From contig NZ_AZUR01000001.1 in assembly GCF_000527175.1 (NCBI RefSeq), forward strand, positions 457,501-521,500: a DNA stretch of 64,000 bases. The letters are read 5' to 3'. This DNA is from Pseudogulbenkiania sp. MAI-1. Lineage in GTDB: Bacteria; Pseudomonadota; Gammaproteobacteria; Burkholderiales; Chromobacteriaceae. A program made the position numbers and the translations under genes. The notes under the pieces are model-generated. The model saw only the letters and a list, made by a program, of their open reading frames with translations. It did not search any database and was not told where the DNA came from. This document shows positions 36,127 to 44,190 of the stretch, piece after piece; positions within the stretch are counted from its first letter, which is position 1, and each line of letters starts with the position of its first letter.

Positions 36127-38562
36127 ATGTCGCAATCGAACGAGCGCGAACAGGCCGCGCAGCGCATCGCCGAGCTGGTGCCGCTCTTGAACCGCTACAG
36201 CCGCGAATACTACGAACTGGATGCGCCGACGGTGCCGGACGCCGAGTACGACCGGCTGTTCCGCGAGCTGGAGGCGCTGGAGGCGGCGTTTCCCGAGCTG
36301 CGCCGGGACGATACGCCGACCTTGCGCATCGGCGGGGCGCCGCTGGCCGAGTTCGCCAGCGTGACGCACACCGTGCCGATGCTGTCGCTGAACAACGTCT
36401 TTTCCGACCTCGACGCGGCCGATTTCGGCCAGCGCCACGCCGAACTGATCCAGTTCGACGAGCGCGTGCGCAAGGCGCTGGGCGTGCCGGCGATCGATTA
36501 CGCGGTACAGCCCAAGTTCGACGGCCTGGCGATCAGCCTGGTCTACCGCGACGGCGTGCTGGTGCAGGGCGCCACGCGTGGCGACGGCTTCACCGGCGAG
36601 AACGTCACCGAGAACCTGCGCACTGTGCGCGCCATCCCCTTGCGCCTGGATACCGAGCATCCCCCGGCACTGCTGGAAGTGCGCGGCGAGGTGCTGATGC
36701 TCAAGCGCGACTTCGAGCAGCTCAACGCCGAGCAGACTGCGCGCGGCGAGAAGACCTTCGCCAATCCGCGCAACGCCGCTGCCGGCAGCCTGCGCCAGCT
36801 CGATTCGCGCATCACCGCGCGGCGCCGGCTGTCGTTCTTCGCCTACGCCATCGCCCAGGTCGACGGAGCCGAGTGGCCTGGATCGCACCAGGCCGAACTC
36901 GACTGGCTGCACCGGCTCGGCATTCCGCTGGCGCCGGCCGCGCTGCGTCCGGTGGTGCACGGCGTCGAGGGGCTCGCGGCCTATTACGAATCCATCCGTC
37001 AGCAGCGGGGCAGCCTGCCGTACGATATCGACGGCGTGGTGTACAAGGTCAACGACCGCGCGCAGCAGGAAGCGCTCGGCTTCGTGTCGCGCGCGCCGCG
37101 CTGGGCCATCGCCCACAAGTTTCCCGCCGAGGAGGCGCTGACCCTGGTCGAAGCGATCGAGGAACAGGTCGGCCGCACCGGCGCCATCACCCCGGTGGCG
37201 CGCCTGAAACCGGTGTTCGTCGGCGGCGTCACCGTCACCAACGCCACCTTGCACAACGAGGACGAGGTGCGGCGCAAGGACGTGCGCGTCGGCGACACCG
37301 TGGTGGTGCGCCGCGCCGGCGACGTCATTCCCGAGGTGGTGTCGGTGGTGCTGGAGCGCCGGCCGATGAAGCCAGCCAGCGGCGACGACCTATTCAGCCA
37401 GCACGAAGAGCCCCTGCACCCGGCCTACCGCCTGCCGACCACCTGCCCGGTGTGCGGCAGCCACGTGGTGCGCGAGGAGGGCGAAGCGGTGGCACGCTGC
37501 TCCGGCGGCCTGATCTGCCGTGCCCAGCGCAGCCAGGCGATCCAGCATTTCGCCGGGCGGCGCATGATGGACATCGACGGCCTGGGCGAGCGCTACATCG
37601 AGAATCTGGTCGAGTTCGGCTACGTCAACAGCGTGGCCGACCTGTACTCCCTGACGCTGGATGATCTGCTGGAGATGAAACGGCGCGCCGACGAGCGCGA
37701 CGGGGTGGTGCCGGAAACGGTGCAGAAGGGCCAGATCGCCACCAAGTGGGCCGAGAACCTGCTCGCCGCCATCGCCGCCAGCCGCCGCCCGACGCTGGCG
37801 CGGCTGCTGTTCGCGCTCGGCATCCGCCACGTCGGCGAATCCACCGCCAAGACCCTGGCCGACTGGCTGGGCCGCCTCGAGCTGATCCGCCGGGCACCGG
37901 CACCGCTGTTGGCCGCGCTGCCCGACATCGGCGGCGTGGTGGCCGAGTCGATCGCCGACTTCTTCGCCGAGGACAACAACGAAGCCGCGCTCGACGCCCT
38001 GCTGCGCCACGTGGCGCCGGCTGACGAGCACGCGCCGTCGCCCAGACTGGCCGAACGGCTGCAGCCGGCGGCACTGCTGGCGCGGCTCGGCATCCCGCGT
38101 CTCACCGAACTGCGCAGCCAGCAACTGGCCGGCCAGATCGCCGGTCTTGGCGCGCTGGCGGCCAGCGAGCGGCGCGAGCTGATGCAGCTCGATCTGCCGG
38201 CCGACGTCTTCAACGCCCTGGCCGACTGGCTCGACGAGCCGGGACGCCGCGCCGAGCTGGCCAAGCTCGCCGAACTGGTGGACGCCATCCTGGCCGATCT
38301 GCCCGCGCAACCGGCATCGGCCACGCTGGTGCTGGAGGGCAAGACCCTGGTGTTGACCGGCACGCTGCCCACGCTGTCGCGCGATCAGGCCAAGGAACTG
38401 ATCGAGGCGGCCGGCGGCAAGGTGGCCGGCAGCGTGTCGAAGAAAACCCACTACGTGGTGGCCGGCGAGGCGGCGGGCAGCAAGCTCGCCAAGGCGGAAG
38501 AGCTCGGCGTGCCGGTGCTCGACGAGGCTGGGCTGCGTGCGTTGCTGGATGGGGCGGCGTGA
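36127..38562 (+). CDS. ligA: NAD-dependent DNA ligase
   Basis: About 811 residues; the E. coli enzyme has 671. Domain Ia and adenylation domain with nucleophile K130 in VQPKFDGLAISL, OB fold (IEEQVGRTGAITPVARLKPV), zinc finger (CPVCGSHVV ... CSGGLICRAQR), HhH domain and C-terminal BRCT (LEGKTLVLTGTLPTLSRDQAKELIEAAGG). The extra length comes from insertions near residues 515-535 and 640-725, as in Neisseria-type LigA. It seals nicks in replication and repair. ATG 36127 (MSQSNERE) is preferred to 36115, though neither has a good ribosome site. Confidence 0.95.
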   Translation: MSQSNEREQAAQRIAELVPLLNRYSREYYELDAPTVPDAEYDRLFRELEALEAAFPELRRDDTPTLRIGGAPLAEFASVTHTVPMLSLNNVFSDLDAADFGQRHAELIQFDERVRKALGVPAIDYAVQPKFDGLAISLVYRDGVLVQGATRGDGFTGENVTENLRTVRAIPLRLDTEHPPALLEVRGEVLMLKRDFEQLNAEQTARGEKTFANPRNAAAGSLRQLDSRITARRRLSFFAYAIAQVDGAEWPGSHQAELDWLHRLGIPLAPAALRPVVHGVEGLAAYYESIRQQRGSLPYDIDGVVYKVNDRAQQEALGFVSRAPRWAIAHKFPAEEALTLVEAIEEQVGRTGAITPVARLKPVFVGGVTVTNATLHNEDEVRRKDVRVGDTVVVRRAGDVIPEVVSVVLERRPMKPASGDDLFSQHEEPLHPAYRLPTTCPVCGSHVVREEGEAVARCSGGLICRAQRSQAIQHFAGRRMMDIDGLGERYIENLVEFGYVNSVADLYSLTLDDLLEMKRRADERDGVVPETVQKGQIATKWAENLLAAIAASRRPTLARLLFALGIRHVGESTAKTLADWLGRLELIRRAPAPLLAALPDIGGVVAESIADFFAEDNNEAALDALLRHVAPADEHAPSPRLAERLQPAALLARLGIPRLTELRSQQLAGQIAGLGALAASERRELMQLDLPADVFNALADWLDEPGRRAELAKLAELVDAILADLPAQPASATLVLEGKTLVLTGTLPTLSRDQAKELIEAAGGKVAGSVSKKTHYVVAGEAAGSKLAKAEELGVPVLDEAGLRALLDGAA

Positions 38563-38582
38563 GTCCGAAAACAGGGAAGAAC

Positions 38583-40037
38583 ATGAAGGAGACGGCGACG
38601 GAAGCGTTCGAGAGGGGTAACCTGCTGGCGGCGGCCGGGCAGTTCGAAGCGGCCATCGCCGCCTTCGACCGCTGCCTGGCACACGACGCCGGCGACTGGC
38701 AGGCGCTGGCCAACCGCGCCAACGCCCGAATGAAGCTCAAGCACTATCCCCAGGCGCTGGACGACTACCTGCAGGCCGCCGCGCTCAATCCGGCGGCGGG
38801 CAGCATCAAGTGCAATCTGGCGGTGCTGCTCAAGGAACTGGGCGAGCTGGCGCTGGCTGAAAACCTGCTGCGCGAATTGCTGACGGCGGAGCCCGGTCAT
38901 GTCGACGGCTGGGGCAATCTCGGAGTGGTGCTGCAGTACGCCTTGCGCTACGAGGAATCCGTCGCCTGCCAGCGCCGGGCGATCGAGCTGGGCGGGCCAT
39001 CGCCGGCCCGCCTCAACAATCTGGGCAACGCCTTGAGTTGCGCCTTGCGGCTGGACGAGGCGGTGGCGGCCTACCGCGCCGGGCTCGACTTGGCGCCGGG
39101 TGATGCCGACCTGAGCTTCAACCTGTCGATCGCCTTGTTCCTGCAAGGGAATTACTCCGCGGCCTGGCCGCTGTACGAGGCGCGCTGGTCCTCGGTGCTG
39201 GTGCCGCGCTACAGCGAGCGGCGCTGGCAGGGCGAGGAACTGGGGTCACGGACGCTGCTGCTGTGGGCCGAGCAAGGCCTGGGCGACACGCTGCAGATGG
39301 CGCGCTTCCTGCCCGTGCTGCGCCGACGCCATCCCGATGCCCGCCTGGTGCTCGCGGTCCCGCGCACCTTCTTGCGGCTGTTCGGGCAATTCGATGGGGT
39401 CGAACTGGTCGAGCTCGACGTGGCCACGCCACCGCACGATGTGCAGATCCCGCTGATGTCGCTGCCGGGCGTGCTGGGCGTCGAGCTGGAGACGCTGCCT
39501 ACGGCGCCCTATCTGCAGGCGCTGCCGGCCTGGCAGGCGCGTCTTCCCGTTGCCGGACCGGGGCGCTTGCGCGTCGGCGTGGTGTGGGAAACCGGCAGTT
39601 GGGGCGTGGGCATCGCCGACCACGGGCGGCAGAACAAGTCGGTGCCGCTCGAACTGTTCTCCCGCCTGTTCGACGTGCCGAGCGTCGACTTCATCTCGCT
39701 GCAGCTGGGCGAACTGCCAGCCGGCCTGGAAGGCAAGGTGCAGGCGGCGCCCATCGCCGACTTCGCCGACACCGCGGCGGTCATCGGGCAGCTCGACCTG
39801 GTGCTGAGCGTCGACACCTCGGTGGTGCACCTGGCCGGCGCCATGGGCAAGCCGGTGTGGGTGCTGATGCGGGCCGAGAGTGCGCCGTTCTTCATGGCCG
39901 ATGGCGAAGCCAGTCCGTGGTATCCGTCGATGCGTATTCTGCGCCAACACCGGCCGGGCGAGTGGGACGAGGTCATCGCTCGCGCTGCCCAGGAGTTGAG
40001 CGGACTTTGCTCGGCAAAGCCGCTCGCGGCGGGGTAA
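38583..40037 (+). CDS. TPR protein with a GT9-like glycosyltransferase domain
   Basis: About 484 residues. TPR repeats span about 1-190 (AFERGNLLAAAGQFEAAIAAFDRCL, NPAAGSIKCNLAVLLKELGELALAE, RLNNLGNALSCALRLDEAVAAYRAGL). A C-terminal GT-B half resembles heptosyltransferase/GT9, with LLLWAEQGLGDTLQMARFLP and LDLVLSVDTSVVHLAGAMGKPVWVL. It may glycosylate proteins or a surface polymer; such proteins often occur near flagellar glycosylation genes. ATG 38583 follows AGGGAAG. A GTG at 38559 overlapping the ligA stop is the alternative. Confidence 0.85.
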   Translation: MKETATEAFERGNLLAAAGQFEAAIAAFDRCLAHDAGDWQALANRANARMKLKHYPQALDDYLQAAALNPAAGSIKCNLAVLLKELGELALAENLLRELLTAEPGHVDGWGNLGVVLQYALRYEESVACQRRAIELGGPSPARLNNLGNALSCALRLDEAVAAYRAGLDLAPGDADLSFNLSIALFLQGNYSAAWPLYEARWSSVLVPRYSERRWQGEELGSRTLLLWAEQGLGDTLQMARFLPVLRRRHPDARLVLAVPRTFLRLFGQFDGVELVELDVATPPHDVQIPLMSLPGVLGVELETLPTAPYLQALPAWQARLPVAGPGRLRVGVVWETGSWGVGIADHGRQNKSVPLELFSRLFDVPSVDFISLQLGELPAGLEGKVQAAPIADFADTAAVIGQLDLVLSVDTSVVHLAGAMGKPVWVLMRAESAPFFMADGEASPWYPSMRILRQHRPGEWDEVIARAAQELSGLCSAKPLAAG

Positions 40038-40069
40038 AATCCACCCGATTCCATCAGAGAGCAGTAGAG

Positions 40070-40942
40070 ATGAAGAAAATTACCAAAGCTGTCTTTCCGG
40101 TCGCCGGCATGGGTACCCGCTTTCTGCCTGCCACCAAGGCCAGTCCCAAGGAAATGCTGCCGGTGGTCGACAAGCCGCTGATCCAGTACGCGGTCGAGGA
40201 GGCCATCGCCGCCGGCATTACCGAGCTGATTTTCATCACCGGCCGCAACAAGCGTTCCATCGAAGACCACTTCGACAAGGCCTACGAGCTGGAAACCGAG
40301 CTCGAGTACAAGAACAAGCAGAAGCTGCTGGAGCTGGTGCAGGGCATCCTGCCGCCATCGGTGACCTGCATCTACATCCGCCAGACCGAGGCGCTCGGCC
40401 TCGGCCACGCCGTGCTGTGTGCCCGCCCGGTGGTCGGCGACGAGCCGTTCGCGGTGATCCTGGCCGACGACCTGATCGACGGCGAACCCGGTGCCATGGC
40501 GCAGATGGTCGACACCTTCAACGAGCGGCAGTGCTCGGTGCTGGGCGTGGAAACCGTGGCGCCGGAAGAGACAGGCTCCTACGGCATCGTCGAAGTGCAG
40601 CCCGATGCCGACGGCCAGCAACGCATCAGCAGCATCGTCGAGAAGCCGCACCCGGACGTGGCACCGTCCAACCTCGCCGTGGTGGGGCGCTACATCCTGA
40701 CGCCGCGCATCTTCGACAAGCTGGCCAAGACCCAGGCCGGTGCCGGCGGCGAGATCCAGCTCACTGACGGCATCGCCGAACTGCTCAAGGAGGAGACCGT
40801 GCTGGCCCTGCCGTTCAGCGGCGTGCGCTACGACTGCGGCTCCAAGCTCGGCTACCTGAAGGCCACCGTCAATTACGGCCTGAAACATCATGAGGTCGGC
40901 CGCGAATTCGCGGACTACCTCGCCACCTTCAACGCGCGCTGA
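40070..40942 (+). CDS. galU: UTP-glucose-1-phosphate uridylyltransferase
   Basis: 290 residues. KAVFPVAGMGTRFLPATKASPKEMLPVVDKPLIQYAVEEA is the nucleotide-binding start, with EALGLGHAVLCARPVVGDEPFAVILADDLI, IVEKPHPDVAPSNLAVVGRYIL and GEIQLTDGIAEL following. It makes UDP-glucose for polysaccharides and glycosylation, which fits the glycan genes downstream. ATG 40070. It ends at its own terminator. Confidence 0.96.
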   Translation: MKKITKAVFPVAGMGTRFLPATKASPKEMLPVVDKPLIQYAVEEAIAAGITELIFITGRNKRSIEDHFDKAYELETELEYKNKQKLLELVQGILPPSVTCIYIRQTEALGLGHAVLCARPVVGDEPFAVILADDLIDGEPGAMAQMVDTFNERQCSVLGVETVAPEETGSYGIVEVQPDADGQQRISSIVEKPHPDVAPSNLAVVGRYILTPRIFDKLAKTQAGAGGEIQLTDGIAELLKEETVLALPFSGVRYDCGSKLGYLKATVNYGLKHHEVGREFADYLATFNAR

Positions 40943-40967
40943 GCGGTCCGCTCGACGGAACCAGCGC

Positions 40968-40991
40968 AGCCCCCGGTCGGGGGCTTCTTTT
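40968..40991 (+). terminator. Terminator after galU
   Basis: AGCCCCCG / CGGGGGCT stem followed by TCTTTT, 25 nt after the stop codon. Confidence 0.8.
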
Positions 40992-41008
40992 ATTGAATGG
41001 AGACAACC

Positions 41009-41551
41009 ATGCCCAACGTCGCCGAAGCCCGCGGCATCCTGAACAGCTCGGACATCCTGTTTACCGCCGAAGAAGTCGACGCCGCCGTCGACCGCATGGC
41101 GGCGGACATCACCGCCAAACTGGGCGACAGCTACCCGCTGATCCTGTCCGTGATGGGGGGCGCCGTGGTATTCACCGGCCAGTTGCTGCCGCGCCTGATC
41201 TTCCCGCTCGATTTCGACTACGTGCACGTGTCCCGCTACGGCGACAAGACCCACGGCGGCGAGCTGGTGTGGCGCCAGGCGCCGAAGGAAGACGTGCGCG
41301 ACCGCGTGGTGCTGGTGCTCGACGATATCCTCGACGAAGGCCAGACCATGGCGGCGATCCGCGACAAGGTGCTCGAGATGGGCGCCAAGAGCTTCTACAG
41401 CGCGGTGTTCGCCAACAAGCTGATCAGCAAGGAAAAACCGATCGCGGCCGATTTCGTCGGCATCGACGTGCCGGACCGCTACGTGTTCGGCTACGGCATG
41501 GACGTGCGCGGCATCTGGCGCAATCTGCCGGCGATCCACGCGCTGAAATAA
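41009..41551 (+). CDS. hpt: Hypoxanthine-guanine phosphoribosyltransferase
   Basis: 180 residues. The PRPP-binding loop is VVLVLDDILDEGQTMAAIRDK; the N-terminal VMGGAVVFTGQLLPRL and PLDFDYVHVSRYGD match the purine salvage group. It converts hypoxanthine or guanine to IMP or GMP. ATG 41009 has GGAGA 6 nt upstream. The next gene is also a purine-nucleoside enzyme, so the two may be functionally linked. Confidence 0.9.
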   Translation: MPNVAEARGILNSSDILFTAEEVDAAVDRMAADITAKLGDSYPLILSVMGGAVVFTGQLLPRLIFPLDFDYVHVSRYGDKTHGGELVWRQAPKEDVRDRVVLVLDDILDEGQTMAAIRDKVLEMGAKSFYSAVFANKLISKEKPIAADFVGIDVPDRYVFGYGMDVRGIWRNLPAIHALK

Positions 41552-41619
41552 GCGGGTTATAAGGCTGGCGCATTTTATCCGCCGTCATTATTAAGACATA
41601 ATGGCGCCCATTACGCCGT

Positions 41620-41645
41620 GCGCGGCGGGCCTTGGCCCGCCGCGC
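41620..41645 (+). promoter_or_regulatory. GC-rich hairpin in the leader of the nucleoside phosphorylase
   Basis: GCGCGGCGGGC (41620-41630) and GCCCGCCGCGC (41635-41645) form a perfect 11-bp stem with loop CTTG, 18 nt before the start codon of the next gene. No T-run follows, so it is not an intrinsic terminator. It may affect translation or stability. Confidence 0.4.
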
Positions 41646-41663
41646 CCTTAAGGGGAAACCGCC

Positions 41664-42395
41664 ATGCTTGCCATCATCGGGGGCACCGGGCTTGCCACGC
41701 TGCCCATTCTCGAAGTCACCCATCGCCAAGTGGTGCGCACACCCTATGGCGATCCGTCGTGTGCGCTGACCTTCGGCCGTATCGGCCACGAAAACGTCGT
41801 CTTCCTGGCGCGTCACGGCTATGGCCATTCATTGGCCCCGCACGAAATCAACTACCGCGCCAACATCTGGGCCCTGCATGACCAGGGGGTGAGGGGCATC
41901 ATCTCGCTCGGTTCGGCTGGCGGGATCCGTCACGACATGTCACCCGGCACCCTGGTGGTGCCCGACGACATCATCGACTACACCTGGGGGCGCAAGCACA
42001 CCTTCTTCGAAGGGCTGGATCGGCCCGTGGTCCATGTCGATTTCACCCGGCCGTTCAGCGAAACGCTGAGACAGCGCCTGCTGGCGGCTGGGAGCACGGC
42101 CAATGTGCCCGTGCTGGATGGCGGGGTGTACGCCTGCGCCCAAGGGCCCCGGCTCGAGTCGAGGGCCGAGATTCGCAAGTTCGAGCGGGATGGTTGCGAC
42201 ATCGTCGGTATGACCGGCATGCCGGAGGCGACCCTGGCGAGGGAGTTCGATCTGCCCTACGCCATGCTCAATTTCGTGGTGAATTGGGCGGCGGGCGTTC
42301 AGGATTCTCAGACGAGCGTGTCATTCCCCAGCGATCTTCAGCAAGTCGGCGTGGATCGGGTCCATGCCTTGCTTGCCTGCCTTTTCAGTTCTTGA
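41664..42395 (+). CDS. S-methyl-5'-thioinosine/thioadenosine phosphorylase family (PNP family 2)
   Basis: 243 residues. MLAIIGGTGLATLP, FLARHGYGHSLAPHEINYRANIWAL, SLGSAGGIRHDMSPGTLVVPDD and CDIVGMTGMPEATLARE are the MTAP/MTIP signatures. It cleaves methylthio-nucleosides from polyamine or quorum-signal synthesis, feeding base salvage; the hypoxanthine phosphoribosyltransferase next door suits a methylthioinosine enzyme. AAGGGGA precedes ATG 41664. The 42396-42625 gap after it shows only a weak hairpin at 42564-42579 and no gene. Confidence 0.9.
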   Translation: MLAIIGGTGLATLPILEVTHRQVVRTPYGDPSCALTFGRIGHENVVFLARHGYGHSLAPHEINYRANIWALHDQGVRGIISLGSAGGIRHDMSPGTLVVPDDIIDYTWGRKHTFFEGLDRPVVHVDFTRPFSETLRQRLLAAGSTANVPVLDGGVYACAQGPRLESRAEIRKFERDGCDIVGMTGMPEATLAREFDLPYAMLNFVVNWAAGVQDSQTSVSFPSDLQQVGVDRVHALLACLFSS

Positions 42396-42625
42396 GGCCG
42401 GCGCCGGCGGCGGTGACGCCCGTGGCGGGATAGGGTTCCTCCGGACAGGGTGGAGCCGTTCCGCTCAGAAAGGGCTCAAGAGGCAGCGCTTGCCGGCCGA
42501 TAACACGAGGGTGGAGCTTCCTTAGTAGTGGGTCGCAAAGCGCCTTGGGATGACCGCGGAAACGGGTGGTGCTCCACCCGGGTTTTGCCGGTCGCCAGTA
42601 GAATGTATTGAATAAGGGGGAGGCC

Positions 42626-43618
42626 ATGCGCGTTCTGGTTACGGGAGCCGCCGGCTTTATCGGAAGCCATTTGACCGAGTTGCTGCTTCATGAAGGGCAC
42701 GAGGTCCTTGCGCTCGACGACCTGTCTACCGGCAAGGCCGCCAATCTGGCCATGCTGGAGGGTCGCAGCGGTTTTACTTTTATCAAGGCGGACATCCGCG
42801 ATCGGGATGCCCTCCGCGAACACTTCCGGGGCATCGACTGGGTATTTCACCTGGCCGGGCGGGCGGATATCGTTCCGTCCATCGAGCAGCCGGTCGATTA
42901 CTTCGACGTCAACGTCGGCGGCACGCTCAACGTGCTCGAGGCGGCCAGGCTTCATGGCGTGAAGCGCCTGGTCTATGCGGCGTCTTCCTCCTGCTATGGT
43001 ATCCCGGACGTCTACCCGACGCCGGAGACGGCGCCGATCAAGCCCGAGTATCCTTACGCCCTGACCAAGGCCATGGGCGAGGAGCTGGTATTGCACTGGG
43101 GGCAGGTCTACCAGTTGCCGGTGCTCTCGTTGCGCCTGTTCAACGTCTATGGTCCGCGCGCGCGGACCTCGGGCACCTATGGCGCGGTGTTCGGCGTCTT
43201 CCTGGCGCAGCGCCTGAAAGGGCTGCCGTTGACCATCGTCGGCGACGGCACGCAGAGCCGCGATTTCACCTTCGTCACCGACGTCGCCCGTGCCTTCCTC
43301 GCCGCCGCGGCGTCGGATGTCAGCGGGCAGGTCTTCAACGTCGGCAGCAATGGCCATTACAGCGTCAACCGCCTGGCCGAGCTGCTGGGGGGCGAGCGTT
43401 GCCACATCCCCAAACGCCCCGGCGAGCCGGATTGCACTTTTGCCGATACCCGGCGTATCCGTGAGGTGCTGGGCTGGGAAGCGCAAGTGCGTTTCGAGGA
43501 TGGTGTCGCCATCATGAAATCCCATATCGACGACTGGTCGGATGCGCCGCTCTGGACCCGGGAGCGCATTGCCGACGCCACCCGCACCTGGTTCGAGCAC
43601 TTGGGGGAACGGTCGTGA
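42626..43618 (+). CDS. NAD-dependent sugar epimerase/dehydratase (extended SDR)
   Basis: 330 residues. Rossmann motif VTGAAGFIGSHLTELLL, FHLAGRADIVPSIEQPVDY, catalytic SSSCYGIPDVYPTPE with YPYALTKAMGEEL (YxxxK), and RLFNVYGPRART. It resembles UDP-glucose/GlcNAc 4-epimerases and 4,6-dehydratase relatives; the substrate is unknown. ATG 42626 follows GGGGGAGG, so it opens an operon that runs with overlaps through 50272. Confidence 0.9.
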   Translation: MRVLVTGAAGFIGSHLTELLLHEGHEVLALDDLSTGKAANLAMLEGRSGFTFIKADIRDRDALREHFRGIDWVFHLAGRADIVPSIEQPVDYFDVNVGGTLNVLEAARLHGVKRLVYAASSSCYGIPDVYPTPETAPIKPEYPYALTKAMGEELVLHWGQVYQLPVLSLRLFNVYGPRARTSGTYGAVFGVFLAQRLKGLPLTIVGDGTQSRDFTFVTDVARAFLAAAASDVSGQVFNVGSNGHYSVNRLAELLGGERCHIPKRPGEPDCTFADTRRIREVLGWEAQVRFEDGVAIMKSHIDDWSDAPLWTRERIADATRTWFEHLGERS

Positions 43619-44190
43619 TCACCGCTAGCCTGGGTACCGCCATACGGCGTTTCAACGACGTGCTCGCCGGCTGCCAGGTCACCCTGCGCGATGGCGAGAC
43701 GCTGCCGTGCGAAGCCGGCATGCAGCGGGCCCTGACGATGTTGCGCCGGGCGCGCGAGGCCGATGCCAGCGTTTTTCTCATCGGCAACGGCGGCAGCGCG
43801 GCCATCTGCGCGCATATGCAGAACGACCTGGTCAACAAGGGCGGCCTGCGCGCCCAGGTGCTGCACGAGCCTTCACTGCTGACCTGCATGAGCAACGACT
43901 ACGGCTATCCGCTCGCCTACGCCAGGCTGGTGGAGCGCTTTGCCCGCCGCGGCGACCTCTTGGTGTGCATCAGCAGCTCAGGCCGCTCCGCCAACATGCT
44001 GGAAGCGGTGGCGGCGGCGCGCGGCCGGGAGGCGCAGGTGCTGACCCTGAGCGGTTTTGCCGCGAGCAACCCCTTGCGTGCGCAGGGCGACCTCAACATC
44101 TGGCTGCCTTCCGATGATTTCGGCGAAGTCGAGGTGGGACATCAGCTGCTGCTGCACTACCTTGCCGACGCCCTGGTATCGTCCTCATGA
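43615..44190 (+). CDS. SIS-domain sugar-phosphate isomerase (GmhA-like)
   Basis: 191 residues, one SIS domain: VFLIGNGGSAAICAHMQNDLVNKGG, LTCMSNDYGYPLAYARLVER, DLLVCISSSGRSANMLEAV. This is the sedoheptulose-7-phosphate isomerase group, giving heptose 7-phosphate. GTG 43615 overlaps the epimerase stop as GTGA. With the HldE-like gene next it makes a heptose activation unit, but placement in a glycan locus suggests a dedicated second copy. Confidence 0.88.
   Translation: MITASLGTAIRRFNDVLAGCQVTLRDGETLPCEAGMQRALTMLRRAREADASVFLIGNGGSAAICAHMQNDLVNKGGLRAQVLHEPSLLTCMSNDYGYPLAYARLVERFARRGDLLVCISSSGRSANMLEAVAAARGREAQVLTLSGFAASNPLRAQGDLNIWLPSDDFGEVEVGHQLLLHYLADALVSSS

Noticed and set aside
42564..42586. 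Hairpin GGGTGG-TGCT-CCACCC followed by GGGTTTT
   Set aside because: Short stem and interrupted T-run; too weak to call a terminator for the phosphorylase gene with confidence.
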